A stretch of DNA of 64,000 nucleotides. Source: Robiginitomaculum sp. (GTDB lineage Bacteria > Pseudomonadota > Alphaproteobacteria > Caulobacterales > Maricaulaceae). Below the pieces are notes generated by a model that saw nothing but the letters and a program-made list of their open reading frames with translations, did not search any database and was not told the DNA's origin. Location of the stretch: assembly GCA_021776615.1 (NCBI GenBank), contig JAJFFO010000007.1:310001-374000 (forward strand), written 5' to 3'. Made by a program: the position numbers and the translations under genes. Shown piece by piece: positions 45,586 to 55,345 of this stretch; the first letter of the stretch is position 1, and every line of letters begins with the position of its first letter.

Positions 45586-45675
45586 GAAAATACCCCTTGA
45601 ATTTTTATCCAGCGCCCAACTTAACCCGTTGTCGCCAAAGGAAACAGTTAAATATCAGCAAACAATGATGCCTTC

Positions 45676-47427
45676 CTAATCCGAAAACTCTGCCAGCAAG
45701 GCGACGAAACGTGGCATCAGATAATCGCGGGTTTGTGGGTTGGCCCAAAACGGGTTCATGAACACGCAGCGCAACAACGCCAAATCGGCGGCATCGCAAA
45801 CCCCATTATAAGTGCCAACATGTGCCGCGATCAAAGCTGAATAACTGTTCGCGCCCAGCACGGTTTTGGACACTGAGAAATCCGGATGAGCTTGAAACCG
45901 CGCATAGGTTTGCAAGGTGCGCGCATTGGACACGCTTAACGCCTCCCCCGGTTTGGCCAATGAGAAACACACGATGTTGGTATCTGCCGGTTTTAACGGG
46001 CGCACCAAGGGATTGGCCTTGACCAAATCATCTTGAAACACTTTGCGCGCCTCAATACCGCTGGCGATAATCGCGCCGAATTTTTTCGGCCCAAAGCCCA
46101 AGGTTTTACCGGTCAGCCAGGTCGCCGCCGCCCCGGCCCCACTGCGCGAGCCTTCCAGTGTGCAGCGCCATTTATCATCGACATCGGCGCGGTCGATATA
46201 GGGTGCCTGAAAGCTCGACGCCCGGTATGTGTGCTCATCCTTGGTGATAAATGCACCGCACGAATACGGCACATAGCCAAGCTTGTGTGGATCAATGGTC
46301 ACCGACTGCACCCGCGCTATCGCGCGCAGCGCTTTGCGTTGTTCTGGGGCCAGCACCTTTTCGGTATCGCCGCCAAGCAAGGTGCAAAAGAAGCCGCCAT
46401 AGGCCGCATCCACATGATGCCAAATATGCACACCGTTCTGCCGGTGCGCGTCCAGCATGTCCGCGACCTTGTGCACCGGATCAATTTCCCCGGCCTCGGT
46501 CGTCCCGGCAACACTGGTAAGACACAGGATTGGCCGTCCTTGATCGCGCGCCATCGCAATATTGTTCGCCAAAGCGGCCATATCCACCCGGCCCTCTTGG
46601 TCCAATGGCGTATTCCAAAAAGAATCCTCGCCAAGACCAAGAAGATTGGCCGCCTTTTGCCAGGAGAAATGTTTATTGCCCGGTGTGATCAAAACCGGTC
46701 CGCGATAATCGCGGCCCGCGCAGAGGCTAATCCGCTTGGCCACATCAAACGGATTGCCAAGCACCATGCTGGCGACGCGCAATTGCGCATCATCAACTTC
46801 GCGCTGCTGCTTTAATTCCTCAAACCGCTGCCAGCCCATATGCGCCGCCGCGAACGGGTCCAGCGCATCGCCATCACGCTCGGCCAATACCAGCGCCAGC
46901 GACAAGGCGTGGTCCAGACGATAACGGGCGCGCCACACCGCCTCAAAATTGGCCACCGTACCACCGCCGGTGAAATGCCCTTGCGCCAGCGCCGGGTCAT
47001 AACCGACCATTTTTGCCAGCATGGCAATGGCTTCGGTCTCCATGCGCCGGCCAATTTTGGCGACCTCTTTGGAGGTGTTATTGGGATTGTGCAACAACAT
47101 GGCAAAATGCCCAAGCAAAGCCGGCAGCGATAATTCTGACACCATATGGCCGATATAACGCGGGGTGAATTTGGGCACTTCCGAGCGCAGCATTTGCAAA
47201 AGATGGCGCAATTCCTGCCCCAACACTTCGCGCTCACGCAAAAACTCTGGCGACAAACGCCGGGCTTCGCTTATGGCCTCCGGGTCGTCGGCAAATAAAG
47301 AGCGCCGCCAGTCAAACCAATGGTCCAAAATAGCCTGAAACTCGCCGCGTATCCACGATCCATTTTCAGACTTCGGCCCCAAAAAATAGGCGTCTGCAGC
47401 AAAGGGAGTGTCATCAGGCTCAGTCAT
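45676..47427 (-). CDS. PLP-dependent group II decarboxylase family protein
   Basis: 583 residues from ATG 47427; the frame extends to 47496 without family features. Group II decarboxylase motifs are TPRYIGHMVSELSLPALLG, GHFTGGGTVANFEA, HVDAAYGGFF and the Schiff-base lysine in TIDPHKLGYVPYSCGAF. It resembles glutamate/aromatic-L-amino-acid decarboxylases, though the substrate cannot be told by eye. No antiporter gene is adjacent, so an acid-resistance role is not indicated. It is cytoplasmic and monocistronic. Confidence 0.87.
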   Translation of the reverse strand: MTEPDDTPFAADAYFLGPKSENGSWIRGEFQAILDHWFDWRRSLFADDPEAISEARRLSPEFLREREVLGQELRHLLQMLRSEVPKFTPRYIGHMVSELSLPALLGHFAMLLHNPNNTSKEVAKIGRRMETEAIAMLAKMVGYDPALAQGHFTGGGTVANFEAVWRARYRLDHALSLALVLAERDGDALDPFAAAHMGWQRFEELKQQREVDDAQLRVASMVLGNPFDVAKRISLCAGRDYRGPVLITPGNKHFSWQKAANLLGLGEDSFWNTPLDQEGRVDMAALANNIAMARDQGRPILCLTSVAGTTEAGEIDPVHKVADMLDAHRQNGVHIWHHVDAAYGGFFCTLLGGDTEKVLAPEQRKALRAIARVQSVTIDPHKLGYVPYSCGAFITKDEHTYRASSFQAPYIDRADVDDKWRCTLEGSRSGAGAAATWLTGKTLGFGPKKFGAIIASGIEARKVFQDDLVKANPLVRPLKPADTNIVCFSLAKPGEALSVSNARTLQTYARFQAHPDFSVSKTVLGANSYSALIAAHVGTYNGVCDAADLALLRCVFMNPFWANPQTRDYLMPRFVALLAEFSD

Positions 47428-47511
47428 AGTGTCAGCACTATAACCATTGATGCCGCGCCGCCATAACAATTTTAGCGGCAGATGGCCGCAGCACAAAAGG
47501 GGCGTTCCTTA

Positions 47512-47543
47512 TCCCATGAGGAGAGGGGTAGGGTGAGGGGCTT
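47512..47543 (+). repeat. REP-like element, left flank of VOC cassette
   Basis: TCCCATGAGGAGAGGGG at 47512-47528 is the perfect reverse complement of 48099-48115. It is followed by TAGGGTGAGGGGCTT. The tail GTGAGGGGCTT recurs at 53483-53493, so this belongs to the same dispersed family. Confidence 0.75.
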
Positions 47544-47653
47544 GAGCAAGCAAAAAGAGGTACCGCTGCGACAAGCCTTACACCGCATTACAGTGCGTTT
47601 GTGATTAATTAGCGGCAGTTTTTAGGGTTAGACGGAACCAAGAAGATAAGGCG

Positions 47654-47998
47654 TTACAGTTGCCAGAGGCCCTGTTGAACTCCACCGAGAATATAAACAG
47701 CAAATTTTCCATGGCCTGGAATATCCATTGGAGGGTGCATAATTTCAGCCCCCAAGTTTGATAAATGTTCTACCTTACTTTCAATGTCTTCACACAAAAA
47801 ATATGGGCGGACAACGGGTTCCTCCTTCTCATGCATTGGGGCACGAATTCCGAGTTGGCTACCATCCGGTAATGTAGTGCAAACAGCGTTACCGAGTTCG
47901 CCCACTGGGTCGCTGAAGGTTATGCCGCTTAGATGTTGAATGGCGTCGCGTTGGCTATCAGGTTGCAATGAAACGATTTCAAGATAGTGCACTTTCAT
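47654..47998 (-). CDS. VOC family protein, compositionally atypical
   Basis: A 114-residue single-domain VOC protein: KVHYLEIVSLQPDSQRDAI, GNAVCTTLPDGSQLGIRAPM, VRPYFLCEDIESKVEHLSNLGAE and KFAVYILGGVQQGLWQL, matching the beta-alpha-beta repeats of glyoxalase-fold proteins. The nucleotide sequence is visibly AT-richer and uses different synonymous codons from the surrounding genes. It is bracketed by a perfect 17-bp inverted repeat. I infer recent acquisition. Substrate unknown. Confidence 0.82.
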   Translation of the reverse strand: MKVHYLEIVSLQPDSQRDAIQHLSGITFSDPVGELGNAVCTTLPDGSQLGIRAPMHEKEEPVVRPYFLCEDIESKVEHLSNLGAEIMHPPMDIPGHGKFAVYILGGVQQGLWQL

Positions 47999-48098
47999 GG
48001 AATAGACCCTCTCTCATTAAAAGCTCTGTTAGTGAAAACTGGACCAGTGATATGTATGTACGGCTACAACCGCTATGGCAAATTTTACACGGCCCCGT

Positions 48099-48120
48099 CC
48101 CCTCTCCTCATGGGAGGGAG
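48099..48120 (-). repeat. REP-like element, right flank of VOC cassette
   Basis: CCCCTCTCCTCATGGGA at 48099-48115 is the exact reverse complement of 47512-47528, so the VOC gene lies between oppositely oriented copies about 570 bp apart. GGAGG follows directly. Confidence 0.75.
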
Positions 48121-48157
48121 GCGCGCTTGCATGCCTGCTCGGCAAACATAACAGGCT

Positions 48158-48931
48158 CTACCTCTTCTTCTTTTGCATTTGTGCCTGAAACGTCGTCGCC
48201 AAAATACCGGCGGGCAGTGCCACCAGTGCGACGCCGATAAGGGCGATAAACGCGCCTAAAATCTTACCCAATGGCGTTATGGGAACCGCGTCGCCATAAC
48301 CGACCGTGGTCAGGGTCTCGACGCTCCACCACAGCGCGCGCGGCACCGAACCAAAGCTTTCGGGCTGCACCTGCCCTTCGGCAAAATAAAGCGCATAGGC
48401 GGAAATATAGATGGTCACCAAGGCTAGCACCAACGTCGCGCCCAATTGCATTGCCGATGCCCGCAAAGTCAGCCCGATAATCTCGAAGGCTTGAACATAG
48501 CTGCACAATTTTAGCAGGCGCAAAAACCGCAAGCCGCGCGCATAAGCCACGCCCACCGCCCATTCGGGCCAAAACACCATGACCAATAATTCCGGCGCGA
48601 AAGCCAAAAAATCAACCCAGATCATCGGCTCACGAAACAATTTCAAGCGGCCAAACCGACCTTCATAATGTTGGTCGGCACCAACCGCCCACACCCGCAA
48701 GCAAAACTCAATGGCAAAAGAAAGCACAATAAAGATTTGCAATTGGCCGATGAGCGCACGCTGGACGGCGCTTAAACTGTGCTCGGTCTCCAACGCCATT
48801 AACAAAAACCCGATAAGGATCAGGGCGACAATGACGGTGTTGGCGAATGACAGGCCGGGTCTGGCCCGTCGCGGACGCAATTGGCGAAACAGGCCTGCTT
48901 GAATTTTAGTTATCAAAGCACCCAAACCCAT
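48158..48931 (-). CDS. Voltage-gated-type potassium channel / ion transporter
   Basis: About 257 residues with six hydrophobic segments in the Kv-like order. A basic voltage-sensor-like stretch is present (YARGLRFLRLLKL), followed by the pore with selectivity filter TTVGYGDAVP near residue 215, then S6. It ends in a basic KKKR. The start is unclear: ATG 48931 has GGAGG only 2 nt upstream, a nearby in-frame TTG has better spacing, and the frame opens at 48982. Inner-membrane K+ channel; gating is inferred. Confidence 0.87.
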   Translation of the reverse strand: MGLGALITKIQAGLFRQLRPRRARPGLSFANTVIVALILIGFLLMALETEHSLSAVQRALIGQLQIFIVLSFAIEFCLRVWAVGADQHYEGRFGRLKLFREPMIWVDFLAFAPELLVMVFWPEWAVGVAYARGLRFLRLLKLCSYVQAFEIIGLTLRASAMQLGATLVLALVTIYISAYALYFAEGQVQPESFGSVPRALWWSVETLTTVGYGDAVPITPLGKILGAFIALIGVALVALPAGILATTFQAQMQKKKR

Positions 48932-49023
48932 TACCTCCCGCAAACATGCCCCACCATAGCGGGCGCCTTCGCAACAAGGCAATGCCCGAAAAGGCGATAC
49001 TCGACAAGCCGATAGGGCGCGCT

Positions 49024-51420
49024 TTAGCCGCGCAAGACCCCGCCGGTGGCTTTTTCGACCTTGGCAATAATAGCTTTGCTTAAGGCTTCGATCTGCGCGT
49101 CGTTCAACGTCGCTTCACGGGGCTGAATTTGCACCTCAATGGCCAGTGATTTTTTGCCCTCTTCCACGCCTTTACCCGCATAGACATCGAACAGGTTTAC
49201 CGCTTTGATCAGCGCCTTATCGGCACCCTTGGCGGCGCGAACCAATGTTTCGGCAGGCAAGCCTGCATCAACGACAAAAGCGAAATCGCGGCTCAGCGGC
49301 AGAAGGTCGCTTTTCGCCAATGCGCCTTTAGAACGAGACGCCGAAGCGCGCGGTGCGGGCACCGCATCCAACCATAATTCAAAGCCCAATAATGGACCAT
49401 CAACGCCAAGTTTGGCCAACACACCGGGATGAATTTCGCCAAATTCGGCCAACACTTTTGGCCCCAGACGCAAGGCACCAGAGCGACCCGGATGCCAATA
49501 GGCATTGGTTTGCGGATTGGCCTGCAAATTACCCACCGGCGCGCCCATAGCCTCGAGCGCCATCAGTGCATCGGCCTTTACATCGAACACATCCAAAGCG
49601 CGATTGCCGGTCCATTGGCGCATCGGGTTAGAGCGCACAATTGCTGCCAGTGACAGGCGCTGATCGCGCGGGCCATCGCCAAGATATACCGGCCCAATTT
49701 CCATCAGCGCCATATCCGCAATACCGCGATCAGCATTGCGCTGCGCAGCGCGAATAAGGTGCACCAGAGCGCTGGGGCGCATGCAATCCAGTTCTGACGA
49801 TATCGGATTAGCCAACACCAATTGCGCATCGCCGCCACCAAACAATACCGCATCTTCGCGGGCGCAAAAACTCCAGGTCACTGCATCAAGATAACCGCCA
49901 TTGGCCAATGCCCGCCGGGCGCGGCGTGCGCGGTTTTGCAGCGGCGTTGCCAAGGGCTTTACCGCCCCCGGCGCACGGCGTAGCGACGTGCATGGCAATT
50001 TGTCAAAGCCATGAATACGGGCGATTTCCTCGACCAGATCAGCCTTGCCATGCGCATCACCGCGCCAGCTTGGCACGCTCACCGGCCACACTGCATCCTT
50101 GCCGGACGCAGACATATCTCCGCCAAAACCAAGGGCGGTCAAAATCTTGGCGATTTCGCCGGTTTCGAGCTCCAGCCCGGTAAGGCGGTTAACCTCCGAC
50201 AGTGGGAATTCAATAATGCGTTCAAACACTGGCGGCACGCCAGCCATGGCGATATGCGAGGCTTCCCCGGCGCAAAATTCCAACACCAGAGCCGCAGCCG
50301 CTTCTAGGCCAGCTGCAATTGCCGCCGGATCAACGCCGCGCTCAAAGCGGTATTTGGCGTCCGATTCAATGCCCGTCGCCCGCCCGGTAGCGCGGGTGGT
50401 TTTGGGGTCGAAATAGGCGCTTTCAATGAACACATCTGTGGTGTCTTCGGTGCAGCCCGAATAGGTGCCGCCTATCACCCCGCCAAAACCCAAAACCCGG
50501 GCTTCGTCAGCAATCACGCACATGCCATCGGCCGCCGTGTATTCCTTGCCGTCCAGCGCTTCGAATACTTCGCCCTTGCCCATGCGCGCACGCATAGTGC
50601 CGCTCAATTTGGCCAGATCATAAACGTGCAAAGGCCGGGCGCGGTCGTAAGACAGGAAATTGGTGATATCAACCAGCGCATTAATTGGTCGCAAGCCGAT
50701 GGCGATCAATTGTTTTTGCAACCATTCCGGCGATGGTCCATTTTTGACACCGCGGACCACACGGCCAGCAAATGCCGAGCATACGTCCGGCGCATCAAGT
50801 TCGACCTTCACCGGGCAGTCAAACCCGCCGTTAATCGCAGCAAATGCATCCGGCTTTAAGGTGCCAAGACCGGCGGCAGCCAGATCGCGAGCAATGCCGC
50901 GCACGCCCAGCCAATCTGGCCGGTTGGGCGTCACTTCAAAATCAATCACCGGGTCATTAAGGCCCAAGGCGGCAGCCGCATCACCGCCGATTTGCCAATC
51001 TTCGCCAGCAAGTTCGATAATGCCATCATGATCGTCGCCGCATTCCATTTCGCGCGCCGAGCACATCATGCCCATGCTTTCCACATCGCGGATTTTGGCC
51101 TTTTTGAGCGTCACATCAATGCCCGGCACATAGGCGCCAACCGGCGCATATACTACCCAAATTCCAGCACGGGCATTGGGCGCGCCGCAAACGATCTGTT
51201 TGACGCCGTCTTTGGTGTCGACCTTGCAAACCCGCAAGCGATCAGCATTGGGATGCTTTTCCGCTTCAAGGCATTTGGCCACGGAAAACGCGGCCAGTTT
51301 TTCCGACGGGTTTTCAATGCCTTCAACTTCCAAACCGGCCATGGTCATGGCGTCCAGAATTTCAGTTAAACTGGCGTCGGTATCCAAATGCTGCTTTAGC
51401 CAAGAGAGGGTGAATTTCAT
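49024..51420 (-). CDS. pheT: Phenylalanyl-tRNA synthetase beta subunit
   Basis: 798 residues from ATG 51420, typical for PheT; the longer frame to 51651 lies inside pheS. The N-terminus is [18 protein letters not shown]. An EMAP/tRNA-binding-like domain follows ([20 protein letters not shown], about 46-65), then the B3/B4 editing region, FERGVDPA, and the C-terminal anticodon-binding RRM-like domain ([18 protein letters not shown]). Its start overlaps the pheS stop (ATGA). It forms the alpha2-beta2 enzyme with PheS. Confidence 0.97.
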   Translation of the reverse strand: MKFTLSWLKQHLDTDASLTEILDAMTMAGLEVEGIENPSEKLAAFSVAKCLEAEKHPNADRLRVCKVDTKDGVKQIVCGAPNARAGIWVVYAPVGAYVPGIDVTLKKAKIRDVESMGMMCSAREMECGDDHDGIIELAGEDWQIGGDAAAALGLNDPVIDFEVTPNRPDWLGVRGIARDLAAAGLGTLKPDAFAAINGGFDCPVKVELDAPDVCSAFAGRVVRGVKNGPSPEWLQKQLIAIGLRPINALVDITNFLSYDRARPLHVYDLAKLSGTMRARMGKGEVFEALDGKEYTAADGMCVIADEARVLGFGGVIGGTYSGCTEDTTDVFIESAYFDPKTTRATGRATGIESDAKYRFERGVDPAAIAAGLEAAAALVLEFCAGEASHIAMAGVPPVFERIIEFPLSEVNRLTGLELETGEIAKILTALGFGGDMSASGKDAVWPVSVPSWRGDAHGKADLVEEIARIHGFDKLPCTSLRRAPGAVKPLATPLQNRARRARRALANGGYLDAVTWSFCAREDAVLFGGGDAQLVLANPISSELDCMRPSALVHLIRAAQRNADRGIADMALMEIGPVYLGDGPRDQRLSLAAIVRSNPMRQWTGNRALDVFDVKADALMALEAMGAPVGNLQANPQTNAYWHPGRSGALRLGPKVLAEFGEIHPGVLAKLGVDGPLLGFELWLDAVPAPRASASRSKGALAKSDLLPLSRDFAFVVDAGLPAETLVRAAKGADKALIKAVNLFDVYAGKGVEEGKKSLAIEVQIQPREATLNDAQIEALSKAIIAKVEKATGGVLRG

Positions 51421-52523
51421 TGGCTTAGTCCCGTTGCCAGATTGGGCTGCAATAGTGGTGAAAAGCCATAATGCTGCAGCCAGCGGGCATCGGCGGCGAA
51501 GAAATCTCGCAAATCGGGGATGCCGTATTTGAGCATGGCCAGACGGTCGATACCCATGCCAAAGGCGAAGCCTTGATAAATGTCCGGATCGATACCCACC
51601 GAGCGCAACACATTGGAATGAACCATGCCGCACCCTAGAATTTCCATCCACTGATCGCCTTCACCGATGAGAACTTCGCCGTCTTTGCGTTCATAACCAA
51701 TGTCCATTTCGGCGCTTGGCTCGGTAAACGGGAAATGGTGCGGACGAAAGCGGGTTTTTACCTCGGTCTCGAAAAATGTCGCGGCGAAATCAGCAAGGCA
51801 GCCTTTGAGGTGGCCCATATGCGTTTCGGTGTCGATGACCAACCCTTCGACCTGATGAAACATCGGCGTGTGGGTTTGGTCCGAATCGCAACGATAGGTC
51901 CGCCCCGGCGCAATAATGCGAATGCTTTCCAGCGCATTGCCGGTTTTTTTGGCGCGCGCCACCGCCTCAACCATCGTGCGAATTTGCACCGGGCTGGTAT
52001 GGGTGCGCAAAACCATTTGCTCACCATCATCTTTTTCGTTCAAAAAGAACGTGTCGTGCTGATCGCGGGCCGGGTGGCCGGGCGGAAAGTTCAGGGCGGT
52101 GAAGTTGTGAAAATCGTCTTCAATGTCCGGGCCTTCGGCGACCGAAAACCCCATATCGCCAAAAATCACCGCCACTTCATCCATCACCTGATTAACCGGG
52201 TGAATCGCCCCTTGCGGGCGGGCGCTGGCCGGCAGAGAAATATCCACCCTTTCACTCTCCAGCCGCACATTAAGCGCCGCAGCAGCCAGGGTTTCCTTGC
52301 GCGCGGCAATCATATCGCCGAGCTTGGTTTTCAATGCATTTAGCGCCGGGCCAGCGATTTGGCGCTCTTCAGGCGTCATTTTGCCAAGGCCGCGCATGAG
52401 CAGGCTCACTCGGCCTTTTTTACCAAGCGCATCAACGCGCACCGCCTCGAGCGCGGCCTCATCAGAGGCAGCGTTGATAGCGGCGGCTATTTCATTTTCG
52501 AGTGTTTGCGTATCGTCCATCAT
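51417..52523 (-). CDS. pheS: Phenylalanyl-tRNA synthetase alpha subunit
   Basis: A 368-residue class II synthetase subunit. An N-terminal coiled coil is followed by the catalytic core with [19 protein letters not shown], motif 2 [17 protein letters not shown] and motif 3 [14 protein letters not shown]. Translation starts at ATG 52523 or the adjacent ATG 52520. The GAGG Shine-Dalgarno and both starts are next to or inside one arm of a perfect 10-bp inverted repeat, described separately. Downstream of rplT by 84 bp and overlapping pheT. Confidence 0.97.
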   Translation of the reverse strand: MMDDTQTLENEIAAAINAASDEAALEAVRVDALGKKGRVSLLMRGLGKMTPEERQIAGPALNALKTKLGDMIAARKETLAAAALNVRLESERVDISLPASARPQGAIHPVNQVMDEVAVIFGDMGFSVAEGPDIEDDFHNFTALNFPPGHPARDQHDTFFLNEKDDGEQMVLRTHTSPVQIRTMVEAVARAKKTGNALESIRIIAPGRTYRCDSDQTHTPMFHQVEGLVIDTETHMGHLKGCLADFAATFFETEVKTRFRPHHFPFTEPSAEMDIGYERKDGEVLIGEGDQWMEILGCGMVHSNVLRSVGIDPDIYQGFAFGMGIDRLAMLKYGIPDLRDFFAADARWLQHYGFSPLLQPNLATGLSQ

Positions 52524-52560
52524 GGCCTCGGCGTAACAAATTTATGCACACGAGGCCATG
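52521..52560 (-). promoter_or_regulatory. Leader hairpin over the pheS ribosome binding site
   Basis: In the transcript sense the rplT-pheS gap contains CATGGCCTCG (52560-52551), a 20-nt loop, and CGAGGCCATG (52530-52521), a perfect 10-bp stem. The downstream arm holds the GAGG ribosome binding site and the first pheS ATG. A second small stem (CCCC/GGGG around 52561-52574) lies just upstream. No uridine run follows, so translational rather than terminator control is inferred. Confidence 0.55.
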
Positions 52561-52607
52561 CCCCGAATGTGGGGATTTAGCAGAAAAGTCCTAGAAAGAA
52601 GCTGGCG

Positions 52608-52964
52608 TTAAGCCAGTGCCGCCTTGGCCTTTTCCACCAAGAGGCTAAATGCTGCTGGTTCGTGAATGGCCAGATCAGACATAACTTTGCGATCTACTTC
52701 GATATCGGCCTTGCTCAAACCGTTGATGAAGTTGCCATAGGTCATGCCATTGAGGCGGGCACCAGCATTGATCCGGGTGATCCACAATTTGCGGAAATTC
52801 CGTTTACGGACCTTGCGGTCGCGATAAGCATACTGCCCGGCTTTATCAACCGCCTGTTTGGCGATTTTAATGGTGCTGTGACGCGCACCGCGATAGCCTT
52901 TGGCTTTTTCGAGAACTTTTTTGTGACGGGCGTGACTGGTGACGCCCCGTTTTACGCGTGCCAT
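52608..52964 (-). CDS. rplT: 50S ribosomal protein L20
   Basis: A 118-residue basic protein with L20 features: [20 protein letters not shown] near the N-terminus, [18 protein letters not shown] (about 48-65) and [18 protein letters not shown]. It binds 23S rRNA early in assembly. It follows rpmI by 60 bp and precedes pheS by 84 bp, the common rpmI-rplT-pheST order. Confidence 0.98.
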   Translation of the reverse strand: MARVKRGVTSHARHKKVLEKAKGYRGARHSTIKIAKQAVDKAGQYAYRDRKVRKRNFRKLWITRINAGARLNGMTYGNFINGLSKADIEVDRKVMSDLAIHEPAAFSLLVEKAKAALA

Positions 52965-53024
52965 GGTGTTGGCTCCTTAAAAACTCATATCTGGGTGGTT
53001 CATGAAATGGTGATCACACAGTGA

Positions 53025-53222
53025 TCAGCCGTATGGCATGAACTTTTTGATGACTTTGGCATCTGCCGCGCAAAGCACGGCGGTGCCGCGCTGATTACGA
53101 ATCTGCTTTGGTGTGCGCTTGATCATGCCGTGCTGTTTGCCAGCTTGACCGCTTTTCACCTTGCCAGACGCCGTGAGTTTGAAGCGTTTTTTAACACCAC
53201 TCTTGGTCTTCATCTTGGGCAT
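53025..53222 (-). CDS. rpmI: 50S ribosomal protein L35
   Basis: A 65-residue basic protein: [20 protein letters not shown] and [20 protein letters not shown] are diagnostic of L35. GGAGAG lies 7 nt before the ATG. infC, which often precedes rpmI, is absent; a 670-bp non-coding region lies upstream instead. Confidence 0.98.
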   Translation of the reverse strand: MPKMKTKSGVKKRFKLTASGKVKSGQAGKQHGMIKRTPKQIRNQRGTAVLCAADAKVIKKFMPYG

Positions 53223-53457
53223 TTTGCTCTCCGTTTAATGTCTGACGCCACTAAGGGCTCCAGATCTGGTGCATTCATGATCCCATAGGCATGCCTTTTG
53301 GCCCAGAGGATCGGCAAAGCGGGGGTTATACGCGCAGGCCCACAGATTGCAAGAGCCAAGGTGCGCCCGGCAGTGCGGTTTTGAGGGTAGATCTCACCAA
53401 CATCATACGCCAACACCACCACTGTCGGATAAGTTTACGCCTCTCCCCCTTTTTCCT

Positions 53458-53569
53458 CCTCTCCCTCAGGGAGAGGATCGAGGTGAGGGGCTTTAATCTT
53501 AAGGGTATAAGCACTATCCAGCCAAGATGTTGGGAGCGCGTCACCCCTACCCTCTCCCCAAGGAGAGGG
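53458..53569. repeat. Pair of inverted REP-like hairpins (BIME-like)
   Basis: The first hairpin is CCTCTCCCT/AGGGAGAGG (53458-53476, one-base centre), followed by GAGGTGAGGGGCTT. The second is CCCTCTCC-CCAA-GGAGAGGG (53550-53569), preceded by TCACCCCTA. The flanking GTGAGGGG and TCACCCC show the two are in opposite orientation. They share sequence with the elements at 47512 and 48099. Confidence 0.75.
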
Positions 53570-53619
53570 AGAAGGATATCCCCGCTTTCACGCTTAAGGG
53601 TCAGACGAATATCATTTGA

Positions 53620-53738
53620 CCCTTGATGGGTGTCCCTTAATCGCCCCTAAAACGTCCCTTATGCATGGCTTATGGTGGGCTTATGCGCACTTATGCAGCC
53701 CATAAATGACGCTTAATGTCCCTTTATGAGCCTTGGTA
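53620..53738. repeat. Degenerate 11-bp-period CTTATG array
   Basis: CTTATG occurs exactly at 53658, 53669, 53680 and 53690. Degenerate relatives keep the phase: CTTAAT at 53636, CTAAAA at 53647, CATAAATG at 53701, CTTAATG at 53712, CTTTATG at 53722 and CTTGG at 53732. Steps are 10-11 bp, one DNA turn. No protein frame explains it since 11 is not a multiple of three. Confidence 0.6.
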
Positions 53739-53813
53739 AAGTGGAAGAAAAACGCACTTGTCCCCGCTCATTTTTGCGGCGCTATAATCATACAATTTGG
53801 CTAAGAGTATGCG

Positions 53814-53891
53814 CCAAACTTGTGGTCATTCCGGCGTATCCAGAAACACGTAGAAACCGGGTTCCGGATTACATCGAAATGACCAAGTTGG
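53814..53891. repeat. Imperfect inverted repeat downstream of fumC
   Basis: CCAAACTTGTGGTCATT (53814-53830) pairs, with small indels, with AATGACCAAGTTGG (53878-53891). The 8-bp TGGTCATT/AATGACCA core is perfect, and an inner ATCC/GGAT pairing extends it. It starts 2 bp beyond the fumC stop. It resembles the GTCATTCC-type palindromes found between genes in alphaproteobacteria and might act as a transcript end structure. Confidence 0.5.
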
Positions 53892-53892
53892 A

Positions 53893-55284
53893 TTAAGCCG
53901 GAGAGATCATTTTTTCCGGGCGGACAATGGCGTCGAACTCTTCGCCGGTGACAAAGCCAAGCCGCAAGGCCTCTTCGCGCAATGTGGTGCCATTGGCATG
54001 GGCGGTTTTGGCAACTTTGGTGGCATTGTCATACCCGATTTTGGGGGCCAAAGCGGTGACCAGCATTAAGGAGCGGCGCATCAGCTCGTCAATGCGTTCC
54101 ACATCGGCCTCAATGCCGACCACGCAATTATCGGTAAAAGAACGCGCCGCATCGCCGAGCAGGCGGATAGATTGCAACATGCAAAGCGCCATAACCGGAC
54201 GGTACACGTTAAGCTCGAAATGGCCCTGAGAACCGGCAACGCTAATGGTCGTGTGATTGCCCATCACTTGCGCACAGACCATGGTCAGGGCTTCGGATTG
54301 GGTCGGGTTTACCTTACCGGGCATAATCGACGAGCCCGGCTCATTGGCTGGCAAGATCAGCTCACCAATACCGCCGCGCGGGCCGGAACCCAAAAAGCGC
54401 ACATCATTAGCAATCTTGAATAGCGAGGCGGCAATGGTGTTCAACGCGCCATGGCCAGCCACATAGCCATCGCTGGCGGCCAAAGCCTCGAACTTGTTGG
54501 GCGCCGTAACAAAATCCAGCCCGGTGATGGCCTTGACCTTTTTTGCAAAGCCTTCGGCAAAGCCGGGTTTGGCATTCAGGCCAGTGCCAACCGCCGTGCC
54601 CCCTTGGGCAAGTGGCAACACTTCTTCAAGGGCCTGACGGGCGCGGCGAATACCAAGTTCAACTTGCGCCGCATAACCGGAAAATTCCTGCCCCAGTGTC
54701 AGCGGCGTGGCGTCTTGCGTATGGGTGCGGCCGTTTTTGATAATGTCGCAAAAAGCTTTGGCCTTGGCGTCCAGAGCGGCGTGTAAATGCTCGAGCGCCG
54801 GGATCAGATGGCCGCTGATTTGCTCTGCCGCCGCAATGTGCATGGCGGTGGGAAAAGTGTCGTTCGACGACTGGCTGCGATTCACATGATCATTGGGGTG
54901 CACCGGCGCCTTAGAGCCGATAACGCCGCCCATAATCTCGATGGCGCGATTGGCGATGACCTCATTGGCATTCATATTGGTTTGGGTGCCAGAGCCGGTC
55001 TGCCATACCCGCAGCGGAAAATTGTCGTTCAATTTGCCATCAATCACATCTTGCGCGGCGGCGCTAATGGCCTTGGCAAGATCAGCTTCGAGATTGTCCA
55101 GGCCCAAATTGGTTTGCGCAGCGGCTTGTTTGATAATGCCCAAAGCGCGCACCAGCGGCACTGGCATGGTCTCATCGCCAATGTCGAAATTCATCAAGGA
55201 ACGGGCGGTCTGGGCCCCCCAATATTTGTCGGTGGGGACTTCCAGCGGGCCAAAACTGTCTGATTCTGTGCGGGTGGTGGACAT
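53893..55284 (-). CDS. fumC: Fumarate hydratase class II
   Basis: 463 residues from ATG 55284, with GGAG upstream; a TTG at 55296 is possible. This is a fumarase/aspartase superfamily enzyme with [21 protein letters not shown], the [13 protein letters not shown] region, [17 protein letters not shown] and the signature [13 protein letters not shown]. It hydrates fumarate to malate in the TCA cycle. It is monocistronic, converging on nothing; the 670-bp repeat region lies downstream. Confidence 0.96.
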   Translation of the reverse strand: MSTTRTESDSFGPLEVPTDKYWGAQTARSLMNFDIGDETMPVPLVRALGIIKQAAAQTNLGLDNLEADLAKAISAAAQDVIDGKLNDNFPLRVWQTGSGTQTNMNANEVIANRAIEIMGGVIGSKAPVHPNDHVNRSQSSNDTFPTAMHIAAAEQISGHLIPALEHLHAALDAKAKAFCDIIKNGRTHTQDATPLTLGQEFSGYAAQVELGIRRARQALEEVLPLAQGGTAVGTGLNAKPGFAEGFAKKVKAITGLDFVTAPNKFEALAASDGYVAGHGALNTIAASLFKIANDVRFLGSGPRGGIGELILPANEPGSSIMPGKVNPTQSEALTMVCAQVMGNHTTISVAGSQGHFELNVYRPVMALCMLQSIRLLGDAARSFTDNCVVGIEADVERIDELMRRSLMLVTALAPKIGYDNATKVAKTAHANGTTLREEALRLGFVTGEEFDAIVRPEKMISPA

Positions 55285-55345
55285 GCGAATCTCCAAAAAA
55301 ATTTATGGAGTCAGTTTAACATAGGGTCGCGCGCAAAAGCAGCAC

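Larger units (their letters stand above)
53223..53892. other. 670-bp gene-free region rich in repeats
   Basis: No frame here shows a protein family. The left part (53223-53440) should hold the rpmI promoter but I see no clear -35/-10 pair. It is followed by a pair of inverted REP-like hairpins (53458-53569), an 11-bp periodic CTTATG array (53620-53738) and an imperfect inverted repeat just past the fumC stop (53814-53891). The right-hand element may also end fumC transcription. Confidence 0.7.

Noticed and set aside
46033-46815. 260-codon plus-strand frame
   Set aside because: It is antisense to the PLP decarboxylase gene and explained by its codon bias.
51421-51651. N-terminal extension of pheT
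   Set aside because: It lies inside pheS; the ATG at 51420 gives the canonical PheT N-terminus and a 4-nt overlap.
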